Below are positions 1-9,076 of a DNA stretch of 64,000 nucleotides, piece by piece (the stretch's first letter is position 1; the number at the start of each line of letters is the position of its first letter). The stretch spans positions 1-64,000 of the forward strand of contig NZ_JAWDIR010000004.1 in assembly GCF_046156265.1 (NCBI RefSeq), written 5' to 3'. The notes beneath the pieces were generated by a model. That model was not told the DNA's origin. It was given only the letters and a program-made list of their open reading frames with translations, and searched no databases. The translations under genes were made by a program, and so were the position numbers. Source of the DNA: CAMDHY01 sp046156265 (GTDB taxonomy: Bacteria > Pseudomonadota > Alphaproteobacteria > Rhizobiales > Segnochrobactraceae).

Positions 1-167
1 TAGTCTCCAAGTCCGGTAGCCATCGGGGGGGCGAAAATCGAACTGCCTGAGGAGCGTCACAGAGATGATGAAATGCGTAGACGACGTCGACCGAGCGTTT
101 CCGATGTATGCGGAACGCGGTGCGTTCTTCGACAGCGCTGTTTCCGCGCAGCGAAACGACTGCTTTC

Positions 168-1121
168 GTGCCGATTGACCTAAAGCACCTGCGCTATGCC
201 GAGGCGGCGGCACACCATGGCAGCTTCCGCAAGGCGGCGGACTCGCTCGCACTCAAGCAATCCAATCTGAGCCGCCGGATCAGGCATCTAGAGGATCAAC
301 TCGGCGTTAAGCTTTTCGAGCGAACCAATGGCGGCGTGCGACCGACCTCGGCTGGGCGCGACTTCGTTCACGGAGCGCGGCGCGTCCTCCACGAGCTGGA
401 GGTTGTGATCGATGGCGTCAAGGCGGTGGGGCGGGGCGAAGCCGGACACATCACAATCGGATTCTATACGTCGTTGTCGGCGGGCAATCTCCGCGCCACG
501 CTTGTCGAGTATTCTCGGCGCTTTCCGCAGGTGCACATCAGCACGGTCGAAGGCTCGCGGGCACGACTGTCCGAGGGAATCGAGAACGGCAAAATCGACA
601 TCGCCATCGTTACCGGCGAGCCCGCACTGGACGGCAACCGCTCGATGATGCTGTGGAGCGAGCGCATTATCGTTGCCCTGCCTCAGGACCATCCTCTCGC
701 CGCCAACGAGATTGTCTACTGGACTGACTTGAAGCGCGAGCGGTTCCTCTTGTGCGAGCGCGATCCCGGCCCGGAGATCTATGATATCCTTGTTGCGAAG
801 CTGGCTTCTCCCGGCGATCTGCCTAAGGTCGTTCGGCACGATGTTAGTCTGGAGAATATCAAGAGCCTGGTCGGCGCTGGCTGCGGCGTCAGCGTGATGT
901 GCGAAGCCTGCATGGGCGCCAACTATGCGGGCGTGGTCCATCGTGAAGCGCGCGACGGCAATGGCTCGACTCATATCGTCTATCGCGCCTATTGGAAGGG
1001 CCACGACGACAACCCTGCAGTGGAGCATTTCATCCGGCTTTTGGAGGAGCGCTGCCCGCCGGTTGCGAGCGGGAACGGGCCGCGTGGCGGAGTTTCGCGA
1101 ACCCCCGATCAGTTGACATGA
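168..1121 (+). CDS. LysR-family transcriptional regulator at the end of the trb cluster
   Basis: A DNA-binding regulator with an N-terminal winged helix-turn-helix (the stretch from DLKHLRYAEAAAHHGSF through SNLSRRIRHLEDQLG, ending LFERTNGG) and a C-terminal periplasmic-binding-like effector domain beginning near GHITIGFYTS. LysR genes of this type are common beside trb clusters of alphaproteobacterial mobile elements, so control of transfer genes is a reasonable inference. I chose the GTG at 168 because homologues usually begin just before DLKHLRY; an in-frame ATG at 108 would add 20 poorly family-like residues. Neither start has a clear Shine-Dalgarno. The gene runs toward the leftward trb array and its last 92 bases overlap the 3' end of the DUF2274 gene, so the C-terminal tail after about LLEERCPP may be a read-through extension. 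Effector unknown. Confidence 0.85.
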   Translation: MPIDLKHLRYAEAAAHHGSFRKAADSLALKQSNLSRRIRHLEDQLGVKLFERTNGGVRPTSAGRDFVHGARRVLHELEVVIDGVKAVGRGEAGHITIGFYTSLSAGNLRATLVEYSRRFPQVHISTVEGSRARLSEGIENGKIDIAIVTGEPALDGNRSMMLWSERIIVALPQDHPLAANEIVYWTDLKRERFLLCERDPGPEIYDILVAKLASPGDLPKVVRHDVSLENIKSLVGAGCGVSVMCEACMGANYAGVVHREARDGNGSTHIVYRAYWKGHDDNPAVEHFIRLLEERCPPVASGNGPRGGVSRTPDQLT

Positions 1122-1290
1122 AGCGCGCGAGCATCGGTGCGACGAGCTTGGCGGGCTCGACGACTTTGCCGCTTTCGCGGCCAAGGATCTCCGCGTATGC
1201 GATGAGATCGCGGTGAAGAGCAGCGGACAATTCCACCGAGAGTTTCACCGGCTTGTCGTCTTCGAGCGCCCCTAGCTTGAGTTTGGCCAT
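1030..1290 (-). CDS. DUF2274 family protein, last gene of the trb operon
   Basis: An 86-residue protein beginning MAKLKLGALEDDKPVKLSVE, typical of the DUF2274 family that almost always sits directly after trbI in alphaproteobacterial trb clusters. The body is a short RHH-like amphipathic segment (VKLSVELSAALHRDLIAYAEIL) followed by PAKLVAPMLARFMSTDR, which marks the usual end of the family. The last 20 or so residues, rich in Arg, Ser, Pro and Gly, look like an extension and lie in the overlap with the opposing LysR gene. It starts three bases after the trbI stop, so the two are surely cotranscribed. Role unknown; the RHH-like N-terminus suggests DNA binding or an accessory role in transfer. 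Confidence 0.85.
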   Translation of the reverse strand: MAKLKLGALEDDKPVKLSVELSAALHRDLIAYAEILGRESGKVVEPAKLVAPMLARFMSTDRGFAKLRHAARSRSQPAGSAPPKAG

Positions 1291-1293
1291 CGC

Positions 1294-2499
1294 TTAACCT
1301 CCATAGGGTTCGAGCACCAAGTCTCGCGTGACGATGACGCGAACCGGAAAGCCCGGCCGGATCGTGAGTGTCGGCGCGACGTTGAGCTGGCGGCGCACGA
1401 TCTGCTGGCCGGCATCGTTGATGGTGTCCTGCCCACCGTTACGGATCGCCTGGATCAGGCGGTCGTCGTCATTAGTGGCAAGCTCGGCGCCGATGCTCAG
1501 CAGCGTGGACAGCCCCGCCGCCTTGGCCAGGTCCCACCAATGATAATCGACGCCATCCTGAAGGCCCGCATAGCCTTCAGCGTCGGCGCCGGGCTGACGC
1601 TCGAGGACGATCGAGCGGCCGTTCGGGAAGATCAGCCGATTCCAGACCAGCAGCACACGGCGTTGGCCGAACTGAACGTTGTTGTCGTACTGACCGATGA
1701 TCCGCGTGCCTTGCGGCACCAGGAGGATGCGGCCTGTCGGGCTGTCGTAGATGTTCTCCGTCACCTGTGCGGTGATTTGGCCGGGAAGGTCAGAGCGTAT
1801 GCCTGTGATGAGCGCAGCGGAGATGACCGCGCCCGCCTGCAGGATGTTCGGCGACGCTGGCGCGGCGACGCGATCCGGTGCGACGGTGCGCCGATCGGCC
1901 GCCGCATTGAGGAATGCGAGCTGCCGATCCTCGGCCGACGGCGTGGCAGGCTGTGGCGCTAGCCCGAGACCGGCCAAATCAGGCGCCGGCGGTGGCGCGA
2001 TCGTCGCGCCGCCGGAGCCCGTCGACGCCATGGGCCGGTTCTCTGTCCCGGTGAAAAGCCTGCTGACGCGGGCGGTCTCGATCTCCTGCAGACGGCGCTG
2101 CTCCTCAGCGCTAAGGCCAGGATTGGGCTGGCTCGGCAACGGCTGGCCACGATTCTGCGCGCCCAGGATGGGTCGCCCTAGATCCCCCGGGAGCGGCGGA
2201 CCAAGCTGCGGGACGCTGCTGTAGTCTCGTGGCAATCCGGCAAGGCCGTCAGCGGTCGAGCGATTGTCGGTCGAATAGAGTTCCTCGGCGGACTTGCCGC
2301 TGTCGCGTGTTTGGAGCGCATAGATGAGCGCGCCGCCAATGCCCACGCTCGCGACAAGACCGATGCCGGCAAGCACCTTGCGCGAGAGCCGCGTGACACG
2401 CGGCGCCTCACCACGGAGCCGCATCGGGTCGGCCGCGTCGCTGGCCGACCCGGTCAGCGGCGCATCGTCTTCCTCTTTCCGGGTTGCAGGATCGCTCAC
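1294..2499 (-). CDS. trbI: TrbI, VirB10-like conjugal transfer protein
   Basis: 401 residues. Expected to span the inner membrane and periplasm of the type IV secretion apparatus and link inner-membrane ATPases to the outer-membrane pore. A short cytoplasmic N-terminus is followed by one membrane helix at about residues 41-61, then a Pro/Gln-rich periplasmic linker. The C-terminal VirB10-type beta-barrel domain starts at about residue 215 (LQAGAVISAALITGIRSDLP) and includes the conserved NIYDSPTGRILLVPQGTRI segment. Its start overlaps the end of trbG by four bases, which suggests translational coupling. Length is normal for the family. Confidence 0.95.
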   Translation of the reverse strand: MSDPATRKEEDDAPLTGSASDAADPMRLRGEAPRVTRLSRKVLAGIGLVASVGIGGALIYALQTRDSGKSAEELYSTDNRSTADGLAGLPRDYSSVPQLGPPLPGDLGRPILGAQNRGQPLPSQPNPGLSAEEQRRLQEIETARVSRLFTGTENRPMASTGSGGATIAPPPAPDLAGLGLAPQPATPSAEDRQLAFLNAAADRRTVAPDRVAAPASPNILQAGAVISAALITGIRSDLPGQITAQVTENIYDSPTGRILLVPQGTRIIGQYDNNVQFGQRRVLLVWNRLIFPNGRSIVLERQPGADAEGYAGLQDGVDYHWWDLAKAAGLSTLLSIGAELATNDDDRLIQAIRNGGQDTINDAGQQIVRRQLNVAPTLTIRPGFPVRVIVTRDLVLEPYGG

Positions 2500-3518
2500 G
2501 ACGTCGGCCTCCCGTCAGTGCGGACGATGCGAACGCGCTTCTGGCGGTCGCCGGCGCCGAAGCGTAGCTCGGCGGCCGCGAACAGGCGGTCGACGATCAT
2601 GTAGTTGGCGCGGACGCGGTAATTCACGAGCTCGGAGGTGTTGCCCTCCGGACCGACCACAAACAGCGGCGGCATCTCGCCCTGACCGATGCCACGCGGA
2701 AACTCGATGAAGACCTGGCGTCCATCATCGTAGGCGCGCAGTGGCCGCCACGGCGCACGATCGCCTTCGATGGCATAGCGGAAATTGATGTTGGCGAGGT
2801 CGACGCCGGTGGCGACGGGACTGCTGGCCTCGGCCTGCGCGTTCTGGCGGCGCAGCGCGATGAGCTGATCCTGCGGATACTGCCAGGACACCGAAGCCAT
2901 ATAGGTGCGTTCGGTCGAGCGCAGCTCCATGTGATAGGTGCGCAGATTGGTGTTGATGATGAGATTCGTCATCAAGTCGGCGCGGGTCGGCTTGACCAGG
3001 ATGTGGACTTGTTGGGTGGCGCCCGAACCGCTCACCGTGTCGCCGATGATCCACCGCACGGTGTCGCCAGCGGCGACCGGGCCGGAGCCGACCAATTGTT
3101 CGCCCGGCTGGAGGGCGATGTCGGTGATCTGGCCGACGGCGGTGTAAACCTGATAGAGCGCGCCGCCCGTATAGGGATAAACCTGCATGGCGTTGATGAA
3201 GCCGTCGCGGACGGGCTGAACGCGCGCGGCGGCATTGGCCTGGTTGACGCGCGCTGTGGGCTCGGCCGGCTCCGGCGGTCGGCGCGTCGATTCAACGGGC
3301 TGCAGTTGCCCGGGCAGTGGGAGCGGCCTCGGGATTTCGACCACGCGCACGGGCGCCGGAGGATCAGCGCTTAGCGCCGCAGGGACGGCGTTGTCGTAGG
3401 AGATCTCCGGCGGCCTGTTCGCCGTGGCGCAGCCGGCGAGCGCCGACGTGCAGAGCAAAATCGCAAGTGTGGAAGTGCGGAAAGCCGGGTCGCCGGCTTT
3501 ACGGAAAGACGGTTTCAT
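2496..3518 (-). CDS. trbG: TrbG, VirB9-like conjugal transfer lipoprotein
   Basis: 340 residues, an outer-membrane-associated core component of the mating-pair apparatus that pairs with TrbI. The protein starts MKPSFRKAG and has a signal peptide ending in a lipobox (CTSALAGC), so it should be lipid-anchored. A Pro-rich linker leads to the VirB9 domain with VYPYTGGALYQVYTAVGQIT, then the second conserved part around TYHMELRSTERTYMASVSWQ and a C-terminal VNYRVRANYMIVDRLF. The open frame continues upstream to 4241, but that part only shadows trbF; ATG at 3518 overlaps the trbF stop by four bases as expected for this operon. Confidence 0.95.
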   Translation of the reverse strand: MKPSFRKAGDPAFRTSTLAILLCTSALAGCATANRPPEISYDNAVPAALSADPPAPVRVVEIPRPLPLPGQLQPVESTRRPPEPAEPTARVNQANAAARVQPVRDGFINAMQVYPYTGGALYQVYTAVGQITDIALQPGEQLVGSGPVAAGDTVRWIIGDTVSGSGATQQVHILVKPTRADLMTNLIINTNLRTYHMELRSTERTYMASVSWQYPQDQLIALRRQNAQAEASSPVATGVDLANINFRYAIEGDRAPWRPLRAYDDGRQVFIEFPRGIGQGEMPPLFVVGPEGNTSELVNYRVRANYMIVDRLFAAAELRFGAGDRQKRVRIVRTDGRPTS

Positions 3519-4198
3519 TGCCCAAGCTCCCGTGACCAGTTGATGGCGTTGACGTAGATTCCGAGCGGGTTGGCGCGCAGCCGGTCGGCGTTGCGGGGCA
3601 CCTGCACGACGATGGTGAGGATGGCGGTCCAGCGGGTCGTCTCGGCGAGCTGGCCATTCTCGTACCGGCGTTCGGCCCATGCGACGCGGAAGCTGTTGGG
3701 CGAAGCCCGGATGACGCTGGAGACGTCGACGGCGACCTGCTGCCGGCCGACCTTGGTGAAGGGGTCGTTCGATCGCGCGTAGTCGTTGAGCGCCATGGCG
3801 CCGCGATCCGTCGTGAAATCGTAGGCGCGCAGCCAGTTCTGCCGAACGATGATGGCGTCGGACGGAATCGAGCGCACCTGCTCGATGAAGCGTGCGAGAT
3901 GAAAGGCGATCTGGGGATCGGTCGGACGATAGTCGGCGACCGCTGGCGCCACCGCCTGCGCCTGGCCGAGCCGGTCGACCTGCACAACCCATGGCACGAT
4001 CGTGCCGCGGGCCGATTGCCAGACCAGCGCCGCCGCAAAGCTGGCGGACAGGACCAAAGAACCGAAGGCCATGAGCCGCCAATTCTTCGCCTGGACGCGC
4101 GCGGCGCCGATACGCTCGTCCCAGACCTGAGCGGCGCGCTGATATGGCGTCTCGGGTTCTGGTGCTTTGCCGTAGTGAGTAGAAGGTCTTTTGAACAT
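3515..4198 (-). CDS. trbF: TrbF, VirB8-like conjugal transfer protein
   Basis: 227 residues. Bitopic inner-membrane protein thought to nucleate assembly of the transfer channel. N-terminal cytoplasmic part begins MFKRPSTHYGKAPEPETPYQ and holds the conserved AAQVWDERIGAARVQAKNWR. It is followed by one membrane helix (LMAFGSLVLSASFAAALVW, about 42-60). The rest is the periplasmic VirB8 domain with VPWVVQVDRLGQAQAVAP and the C-terminal NPLGIYVNAINWSREL signature. It overlaps trbL by one base and trbG by four. Size is normal. Confidence 0.95.
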   Translation of the reverse strand: MFKRPSTHYGKAPEPETPYQRAAQVWDERIGAARVQAKNWRLMAFGSLVLSASFAAALVWQSARGTIVPWVVQVDRLGQAQAVAPAVADYRPTDPQIAFHLARFIEQVRSIPSDAIIVRQNWLRAYDFTTDRGAMALNDYARSNDPFTKVGRQQVAVDVSSVIRASPNSFRVAWAERRYENGQLAETTRWTAILTIVVQVPRNADRLRANPLGIYVNAINWSRELGQ

Positions 4199-5550
4199 CA
4201 GCGATCGCCTTGGGAGAGGTTGATGGAGGAGCCGCCGCCATGGCTGTCGCCGCTGCGAACGGCGTGGGCGGCGGCCGTCACACCGTGGCTCAGGGCTTGT
4301 GAGCGCTTCATGCGCTGGGCCCAGGCCGGCGGTCCGTCAGCCGCAACGGGTGACGCAGCCTCGGCCGCGCTTCCACCGATCGTGCCCATGGTCGACGTGC
4401 CGCCGGTGGCCGCGAACGCGGATTTGGCGCCCTCGGAGAAGCTCGACTTCATGCTGTCTGCTGCCTGGGAGGCCGCGCGACGCAGGGGTGACGTGGCGGC
4501 CGCGCCAGCGGCGCGAGCAACGCCACTGAGTCCAGACCCGACGGCAGACGCGCCCGACTGGCCAGCGGCGCCGAGGCTGTAGGCCGTCGAAGCGCCACCT
4601 GCCATCGCCGCGCCACCGCGCGCGGCCGCAGCGGTTCCGGAAAGAGCGGCGCCGCCGCCGCGCAGGGCCATTCCGCCCGCCGCGCCGGCCGCGACCAGAG
4701 CCCCGCCCGCCGCGAGTCCGGTTCCGACCGCGGCGCCCGCGCCCAGCTGCGGACCGCCGGAGACGAGGCCGTTGGCGATGCCAGGACCGAAGATGCCGAG
4801 TCCGAGCAGTGACAGCGCGGCGAGCACGATCGCCATGGCCTGGTCGATCGTCGGCGTCTGGCCAGCGAAACCGGCGGTGAACTGGGAGAACAAGGTTGAG
4901 CCGATGCCGATGATGACGGCGAGGACCAGCACCTTGATGCCGCTCGAGATGACGTTGCCGAGGACGCGTTCGGCCATGAACGCGGATTTGCCGAACAGGC
5001 CGAAGGGGATCAGCACGAAGCCGGCAAGCGTCGTCAGTTTGAACTCGATCAGAGTGACGAAGAGCTGGATGGCGAGAATGAAGAAGGCAAGCAGCACCAG
5101 GGCCCAGGCGAACAGCAGGCAGGCGATCTGGATGAAGTTCTCGAAGAAGGCGATCCAGCCCATCAGGTTGGAGATCGAATCGAGCAGCGGTCGGCCGGCA
5201 TCGAGGCCAGTCTGCGCAACGCGGCCGGGGCGCATGAGATCTTCGACGGTGAATCCGGTGCCTGACGCTTTCAGGCCCAGCCCCGCGAAGCTCTCGAACA
5301 CGATGCGCGCGAGGCTATTCCAGTTGCCGATGATGTAGGCGAAGACGCCGACGAACAGCGTCTTCTTGACCAGGCGCGCCATGATGTCGTCGTCGGCGCC
5401 CCAACTCCAAAACAGTGCGGCCAAGGTCACGTCGATGACGATCAGCGTCGTGGCGATGAACGCCACCTCGCCGCCGAGCAGGCCAAAGCCGCTATCGATA
5501 TAGCGGGTGAAGACCTCCAGGAATTGGTCGATGACGCCGGTGCCGCCCAT
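4198..5550 (-). CDS. trbL: TrbL, VirB6-like polytopic transfer protein
   Basis: 450 residues, integral inner-membrane protein with about six to seven hydrophobic segments in the first 280 residues (for example FIATTLIVIDVTLAALFW and ACLLFAWALVLLAFFILAI). The C-terminal third is a low-complexity Gly/Ala/Ser-rich cytoplasmic or periplasmic tail, usual for TrbL. The N-terminal GGTGVIDQFLEVFTRYIDSG is characteristic of the P-type family. It lies between the trbK-like gene (3-base gap) and trbF (1-base overlap). It likely forms part of the DNA passage at the inner membrane. Confidence 0.95.
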   Translation of the reverse strand: MGGTGVIDQFLEVFTRYIDSGFGLLGGEVAFIATTLIVIDVTLAALFWSWGADDDIMARLVKKTLFVGVFAYIIGNWNSLARIVFESFAGLGLKASGTGFTVEDLMRPGRVAQTGLDAGRPLLDSISNLMGWIAFFENFIQIACLLFAWALVLLAFFILAIQLFVTLIEFKLTTLAGFVLIPFGLFGKSAFMAERVLGNVISSGIKVLVLAVIIGIGSTLFSQFTAGFAGQTPTIDQAMAIVLAALSLLGLGIFGPGIANGLVSGGPQLGAGAAVGTGLAAGGALVAAGAAGGMALRGGGAALSGTAAAARGGAAMAGGASTAYSLGAAGQSGASAVGSGLSGVARAAGAAATSPLRRAASQAADSMKSSFSEGAKSAFAATGGTSTMGTIGGSAAEAASPVAADGPPAWAQRMKRSQALSHGVTAAAHAVRSGDSHGGGSSINLSQGDR

Positions 5551-5553
5551 GGA

Positions 5554-5850
5554 TCACCGCCCGTCGTCATGCTGCGGCGATGTCCGCGCTGGTGCGGGCG
5601 TAATGCCGAGGAATCGGTCGCGGGTTTCGGCCCAGGTGCGCAGGCATTCGGCATCGCGCGCGGCGGCCTCGCCAAGCAGTTGGCACCGCCGCTGCGCCTC
5701 GCGCAGAGGATCCGTCGGCGCGTCTTCGCTTGGCCGTGACGCTTGGCCGTGCGGTTGTTCCTCGTTCCGGGTCATCTCGATCGCCGTCGCGGTGATGGCG
5801 ACGGCGACGAAGACGACGGCGCCGAGGCGCGCCAGGAGCTTGCCGTCCAT
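5554..5850 (-). CDS. TrbK-like putative entry exclusion protein
   Basis: About 98 residues from MDGKLLARLGAVVFVAVAI. One N-terminal membrane helix is followed by a polar segment with Cys residues spaced RRCQLLGEAAARDAECLRTWAE, the signature of the alternative TrbK family found between trbJ and trbL in alphaproteobacteria. Members are proposed to block entry of a second copy of the element. I chose ATG at 5850 because a GAGG-type ribosome site precedes it and it leaves a short gap after trbJ; an ATG at 5883 would overlap trbJ by 11 bases. Confidence 0.85.
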   Translation of the reverse strand: MDGKLLARLGAVVFVAVAITATAIEMTRNEEQPHGQASRPSEDAPTDPLREAQRRCQLLGEAAARDAECLRTWAETRDRFLGITPAPARTSPQHDDGR

Positions 5851-5872
5851 GACCTGATCCTCGCGAGGGGCC

Positions 5873-6634
5873 TTAGTTGCCATTCGGGAACATGCGGGCG
5901 TTGCCGGGCTGATAGCCGCTGCCGGGGGTCAGGAAGCGGCGGCGCTGCTCGCGACCCTGCTCGGCAGCCGCCGCGCGCTCGGCTTCGGTCAGCGCCTGGG
6001 CCCGTCCGTTCGCAGCGACGACGGCCGTGAGATCGGCGAGCTGCTGGGCCTGGAGCGCGAGGAGCTGATTGCCGGCCTGCGCCGCCTGCAAGGCGCCGGT
6101 CGCGCCCTGGCTTTGGCCGATGAGCGCCGACATCTCGGCGCGGTTGGTATCGATGTTGCCGACGACGCCGGCCTGCACCCGCATGGCGTCCTGCAAGCCG
6201 CCGACGGTGTTCTGCCAGCGCTCGCGCGCTTGCGCGACGAGCTGCTGGTCGGACGCCGACATCGACGCATTGCCGTAAGTCGATGTGAACGCCTGGTCGA
6301 TTTGCTGGACGTCGTAGGCGATGCGCTGCGTCTGGCCGAGGAGCTGTTGCGTCCGCTGCACGGACTGCTGCAGGCGTTGAAGCGAGGAGTAAGGCAGGCT
6401 TGCGAGGTTGCGCGCCTGGTTGATCAGCATCGTCGCTTCGTTCTGAAGCGAGCTGATCTGGTTGTTGATCTGCTCCAGCGCGCGAGCCGCTGAGAGCACA
6501 TTCTGCACGTAGTTCGTTGGATCGTAGACGATCCATTGCGCGGACGCCGGCTGGACCATCACGGGCGACATCGCCACGGGAATGGAAAGGATCGACGCGG
6601 CAAGAAGCGCCGCGCGTGAGCGACGGAAGATCAT
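5873..6634 (-). CDS. trbJ: TrbJ, VirB5-like conjugal transfer protein
   Basis: 253 residues with a cleavable signal peptide (MIFRRSRAALLAASILSIPV to about ASAQW). The mature start WIVYDPTNYVQNVLSAARAL is strongly typical of TrbJ. The remainder is long helical, Gln-rich coiled-coil-like sequence, consistent with a periplasmic or pilus-tip VirB5-type protein. It overlaps the end of trbE by four bases. The C-terminal TPGSGYQPGNARMFPNGN is also family-like. No truncation is seen. Confidence 0.93.
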   Translation of the reverse strand: MIFRRSRAALLAASILSIPVAMSPVMVQPASAQWIVYDPTNYVQNVLSAARALEQINNQISSLQNEATMLINQARNLASLPYSSLQRLQQSVQRTQQLLGQTQRIAYDVQQIDQAFTSTYGNASMSASDQQLVAQARERWQNTVGGLQDAMRVQAGVVGNIDTNRAEMSALIGQSQGATGALQAAQAGNQLLALQAQQLADLTAVVAANGRAQALTEAERAAAAEQGREQRRRFLTPGSGYQPGNARMFPNGN

Positions 6635-9069
6635 GGCTGTGTCTCCAGGTTGTTAAGGTTGGGGATGAGGTCGGCGGCCCAGGCGACGCCACGCAGCCGC
6701 AGCCAGGCCGGCAGAAAGCCCTCGCGTCCATGTTCGGCGATGACGCGTTCGATGGCGGCTTGATCGGTCTTCGAGGAAGCGGCGCACAGCGCCAGCGCCA
6801 CCTCGGACAGACCGAGCTCGAAGAGCCGGTTGCCCCGCCGGGATTGGCAGTAGTAGTCGCGCTTCGGCATCGCGCGGGCGAGGATCTCGATCTGGCGGTC
6901 GTTGAGTCCGAAGCGACGGTAGATCGCGGTGATCTGCGGCTCGATCGCGCGCTCGTTCGGCAGCAGCAGCCGGGTCTGGCAGCTTTCGACAATGGCGGGC
7001 GCGATCGCCGAGCTGTCGATGTCGGAAAGCGATTGGGTGGCGAAGACGACGGAGGCGTTCTTCTTGCGCAGTGTCTTCAGCCACTCGCGGAGCTGACCAG
7101 CGAAATCCTCGTCGTCGAGCGCCAGCCAGCCTTCATCGACGATGAGCAGCGTGGGGCTGCCGTCAAGGCGGTCCTCGATGCGGTGGAAGAGATAGGCGAG
7201 CACGGCCGGTGCGGCGCCGGTGCCAATCAGGCCCTCGGTCTCGAACGCCTGCACAGAGGCTTCGCCAAGATGCTCGTTCTCGGCGTCGAGCAGCCGGCCA
7301 CAGGCGCCGCCGACGCAATAGGGCCGGAGCGCCTGTTTGAGATCGTTCGATTGAAGGAGGACGGCCAGTCCGGTGAGCGTGCGTTCGCCGACGGGCGCGC
7401 TCGCCAGCGAGGTCAGCGCAGTCCAGATGTATTCCTTCACCTCCGGCTCGATCGTCACGCCCTCGCGCTGCAGGATGGCGACGATCCAATCCGCCGCCCA
7501 CGCGCGTTCCGGCACGTGGTGGATGCCGGAGAGCGGTTGCAGCGACACGCTGTCGGCCACGCCCTCGGTCAAACCGCCGCCGAGATCGTGCCAGTCACCG
7601 CCCATCGCGAGCGCCGCGGCTCGGATGCTTCCCCCGAAGTCGAAGGCGAAAACCTGTGAGTTGGGATAGCGCCGGAACTGGAGCGCCATCAGCGCCAGGA
7701 GCACGGATTTGCCGGCGCCCGTCGGTCCGACGACGAGCGTGTGACCGACATCGCCGACATGAAGGGAAAACCGGAACGGGGTCGAGCCTTCGGTCCTGCC
7801 ATAAAGCAAGGGGGGTTGCCCGAAATGCTCGTCCCGCTCCGGCCCCGCCCACACCGCCGACAGCGGAATCATGTGGGCGAGATTGAGCGTCGAGATCGGC
7901 GGTTGCCGGACGTTGGCGTAGACATGGCCGGGCAGCGAGCCAAGCCAGGCGTCGACGGCGTTGATCGTCTCAGCCATCGCGGTGAAGTCGCGGCCCTGAA
8001 CGATCTTCTCCACCAGGCGCAGCTTCTCGGCGGCGATGCGTGGATCGGCGTCCCAGACGGCGACCGTCGCGGTGACATAGGCCTGACCGGCATAGTCGGC
8101 GCCGAGTTCCTGAAGCGCGAGATCGGCATCGGCCGCCTTGTTCGCCGCATCGGTGTCGACGAGGACCGACGCCTCGTTGGTCATCACCTCCTTCAGGATC
8201 GCCATGATGCTCTTGCGCTTGGCGAACCATTGCCGGCGGATCTTGGTGAGCAGCTTGGTGGCGTCGGTCTTGTCGAGAAGGACGGCGCGCGTCGACCAGC
8301 GATACGGGAAGGCGAGCCGGTTGAGGTCATCGAGCAGCCCGGGCGTGGTCGCGGTCGGAAAGCCGACGATGGTCAGGATGCGGAGATGCTTGTCGCCGAG
8401 GCGCGGCTCCAATCCGCCGGTGAGCGGCTGATCGGCCAGCAGCGCATCGAGATACATGGGCGTCTCGGGCACGCGCACACGATGGCGTTTGGTCGAGACG
8501 GTCGAATGAAGATAAGTCAGCGTCTCGCCGTCATCGAGCCATGCACATTCCGGCATGAAGTTCTCGACGAGCTGGAGCACGCGATCGGTGCGATCAGCGA
8601 AGCCGCGTAACGCCTCATGTGGGTCAAGACCGTTGTCGGCCTTGCCTTCATAGAGCCAGCTTTCGGCGCGGGCGGCGTCCTCGGCCGGCGGCAGGTAGAC
8701 GAAGGTCAGGAAGTAGCTGGACTCGAAGTGCGAGGCGTCTTCCTCGAAATCGGCTTTGCGTTCGGCGTCGACCAGGGCGGACGCGGCCTCGGGAAAGCGG
8801 CTCGCCGGATAGGCGCCGGCGCCATGGCGCTGCGCTTCGACGAAAATCGCCCATCCCGAGCCGAGCCGGCGGAAGGCGTTGTTGAGCCGGCCGGCGACGG
8901 CGACGAGTTCGGCCGGCACCGCAGAGTCGAGGTCGGGACCGCGAAAGCGAGCGGTGCGTTGGAAGCTGCCGTCCTTGTTGAGGACGATGCCCTCGCCCGC
9001 GAGCGCGGCCCAGGGCAGGAAATCCGCGAGGCGGGTCGAGGTCCGGCGATATTCGGCGAGGTTCATCAT
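6631..9069 (-). CDS. trbE: TrbE, VirB4-like conjugative transfer ATPase
   Basis: 812 residues, the large cytoplasmic ATPase that powers assembly of the secretion channel. The N-terminal CagE/TrbE/VirB domain (MMNLAEYRRTSTRLADFLPW) is followed by the P-loop NTPase domain. Walker A is GPTGAGKS at about residues 448-455 and Walker B is LLIVDEGW at about 641-648. Length is at the family norm. It follows trbD with a seven-base gap and overlaps trbJ by four bases, so it is an integral part of the operon. Confidence 0.96.
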   Translation of the reverse strand: MMNLAEYRRTSTRLADFLPWAALAGEGIVLNKDGSFQRTARFRGPDLDSAVPAELVAVAGRLNNAFRRLGSGWAIFVEAQRHGAGAYPASRFPEAASALVDAERKADFEEDASHFESSYFLTFVYLPPAEDAARAESWLYEGKADNGLDPHEALRGFADRTDRVLQLVENFMPECAWLDDGETLTYLHSTVSTKRHRVRVPETPMYLDALLADQPLTGGLEPRLGDKHLRILTIVGFPTATTPGLLDDLNRLAFPYRWSTRAVLLDKTDATKLLTKIRRQWFAKRKSIMAILKEVMTNEASVLVDTDAANKAADADLALQELGADYAGQAYVTATVAVWDADPRIAAEKLRLVEKIVQGRDFTAMAETINAVDAWLGSLPGHVYANVRQPPISTLNLAHMIPLSAVWAGPERDEHFGQPPLLYGRTEGSTPFRFSLHVGDVGHTLVVGPTGAGKSVLLALMALQFRRYPNSQVFAFDFGGSIRAAALAMGGDWHDLGGGLTEGVADSVSLQPLSGIHHVPERAWAADWIVAILQREGVTIEPEVKEYIWTALTSLASAPVGERTLTGLAVLLQSNDLKQALRPYCVGGACGRLLDAENEHLGEASVQAFETEGLIGTGAAPAVLAYLFHRIEDRLDGSPTLLIVDEGWLALDDEDFAGQLREWLKTLRKKNASVVFATQSLSDIDSSAIAPAIVESCQTRLLLPNERAIEPQITAIYRRFGLNDRQIEILARAMPKRDYYCQSRRGNRLFELGLSEVALALCAASSKTDQAAIERVIAEHGREGFLPAWLRLRGVAWAADLIPNLNNLETQP

Positions 9070-9076
9070 CGGGGCC

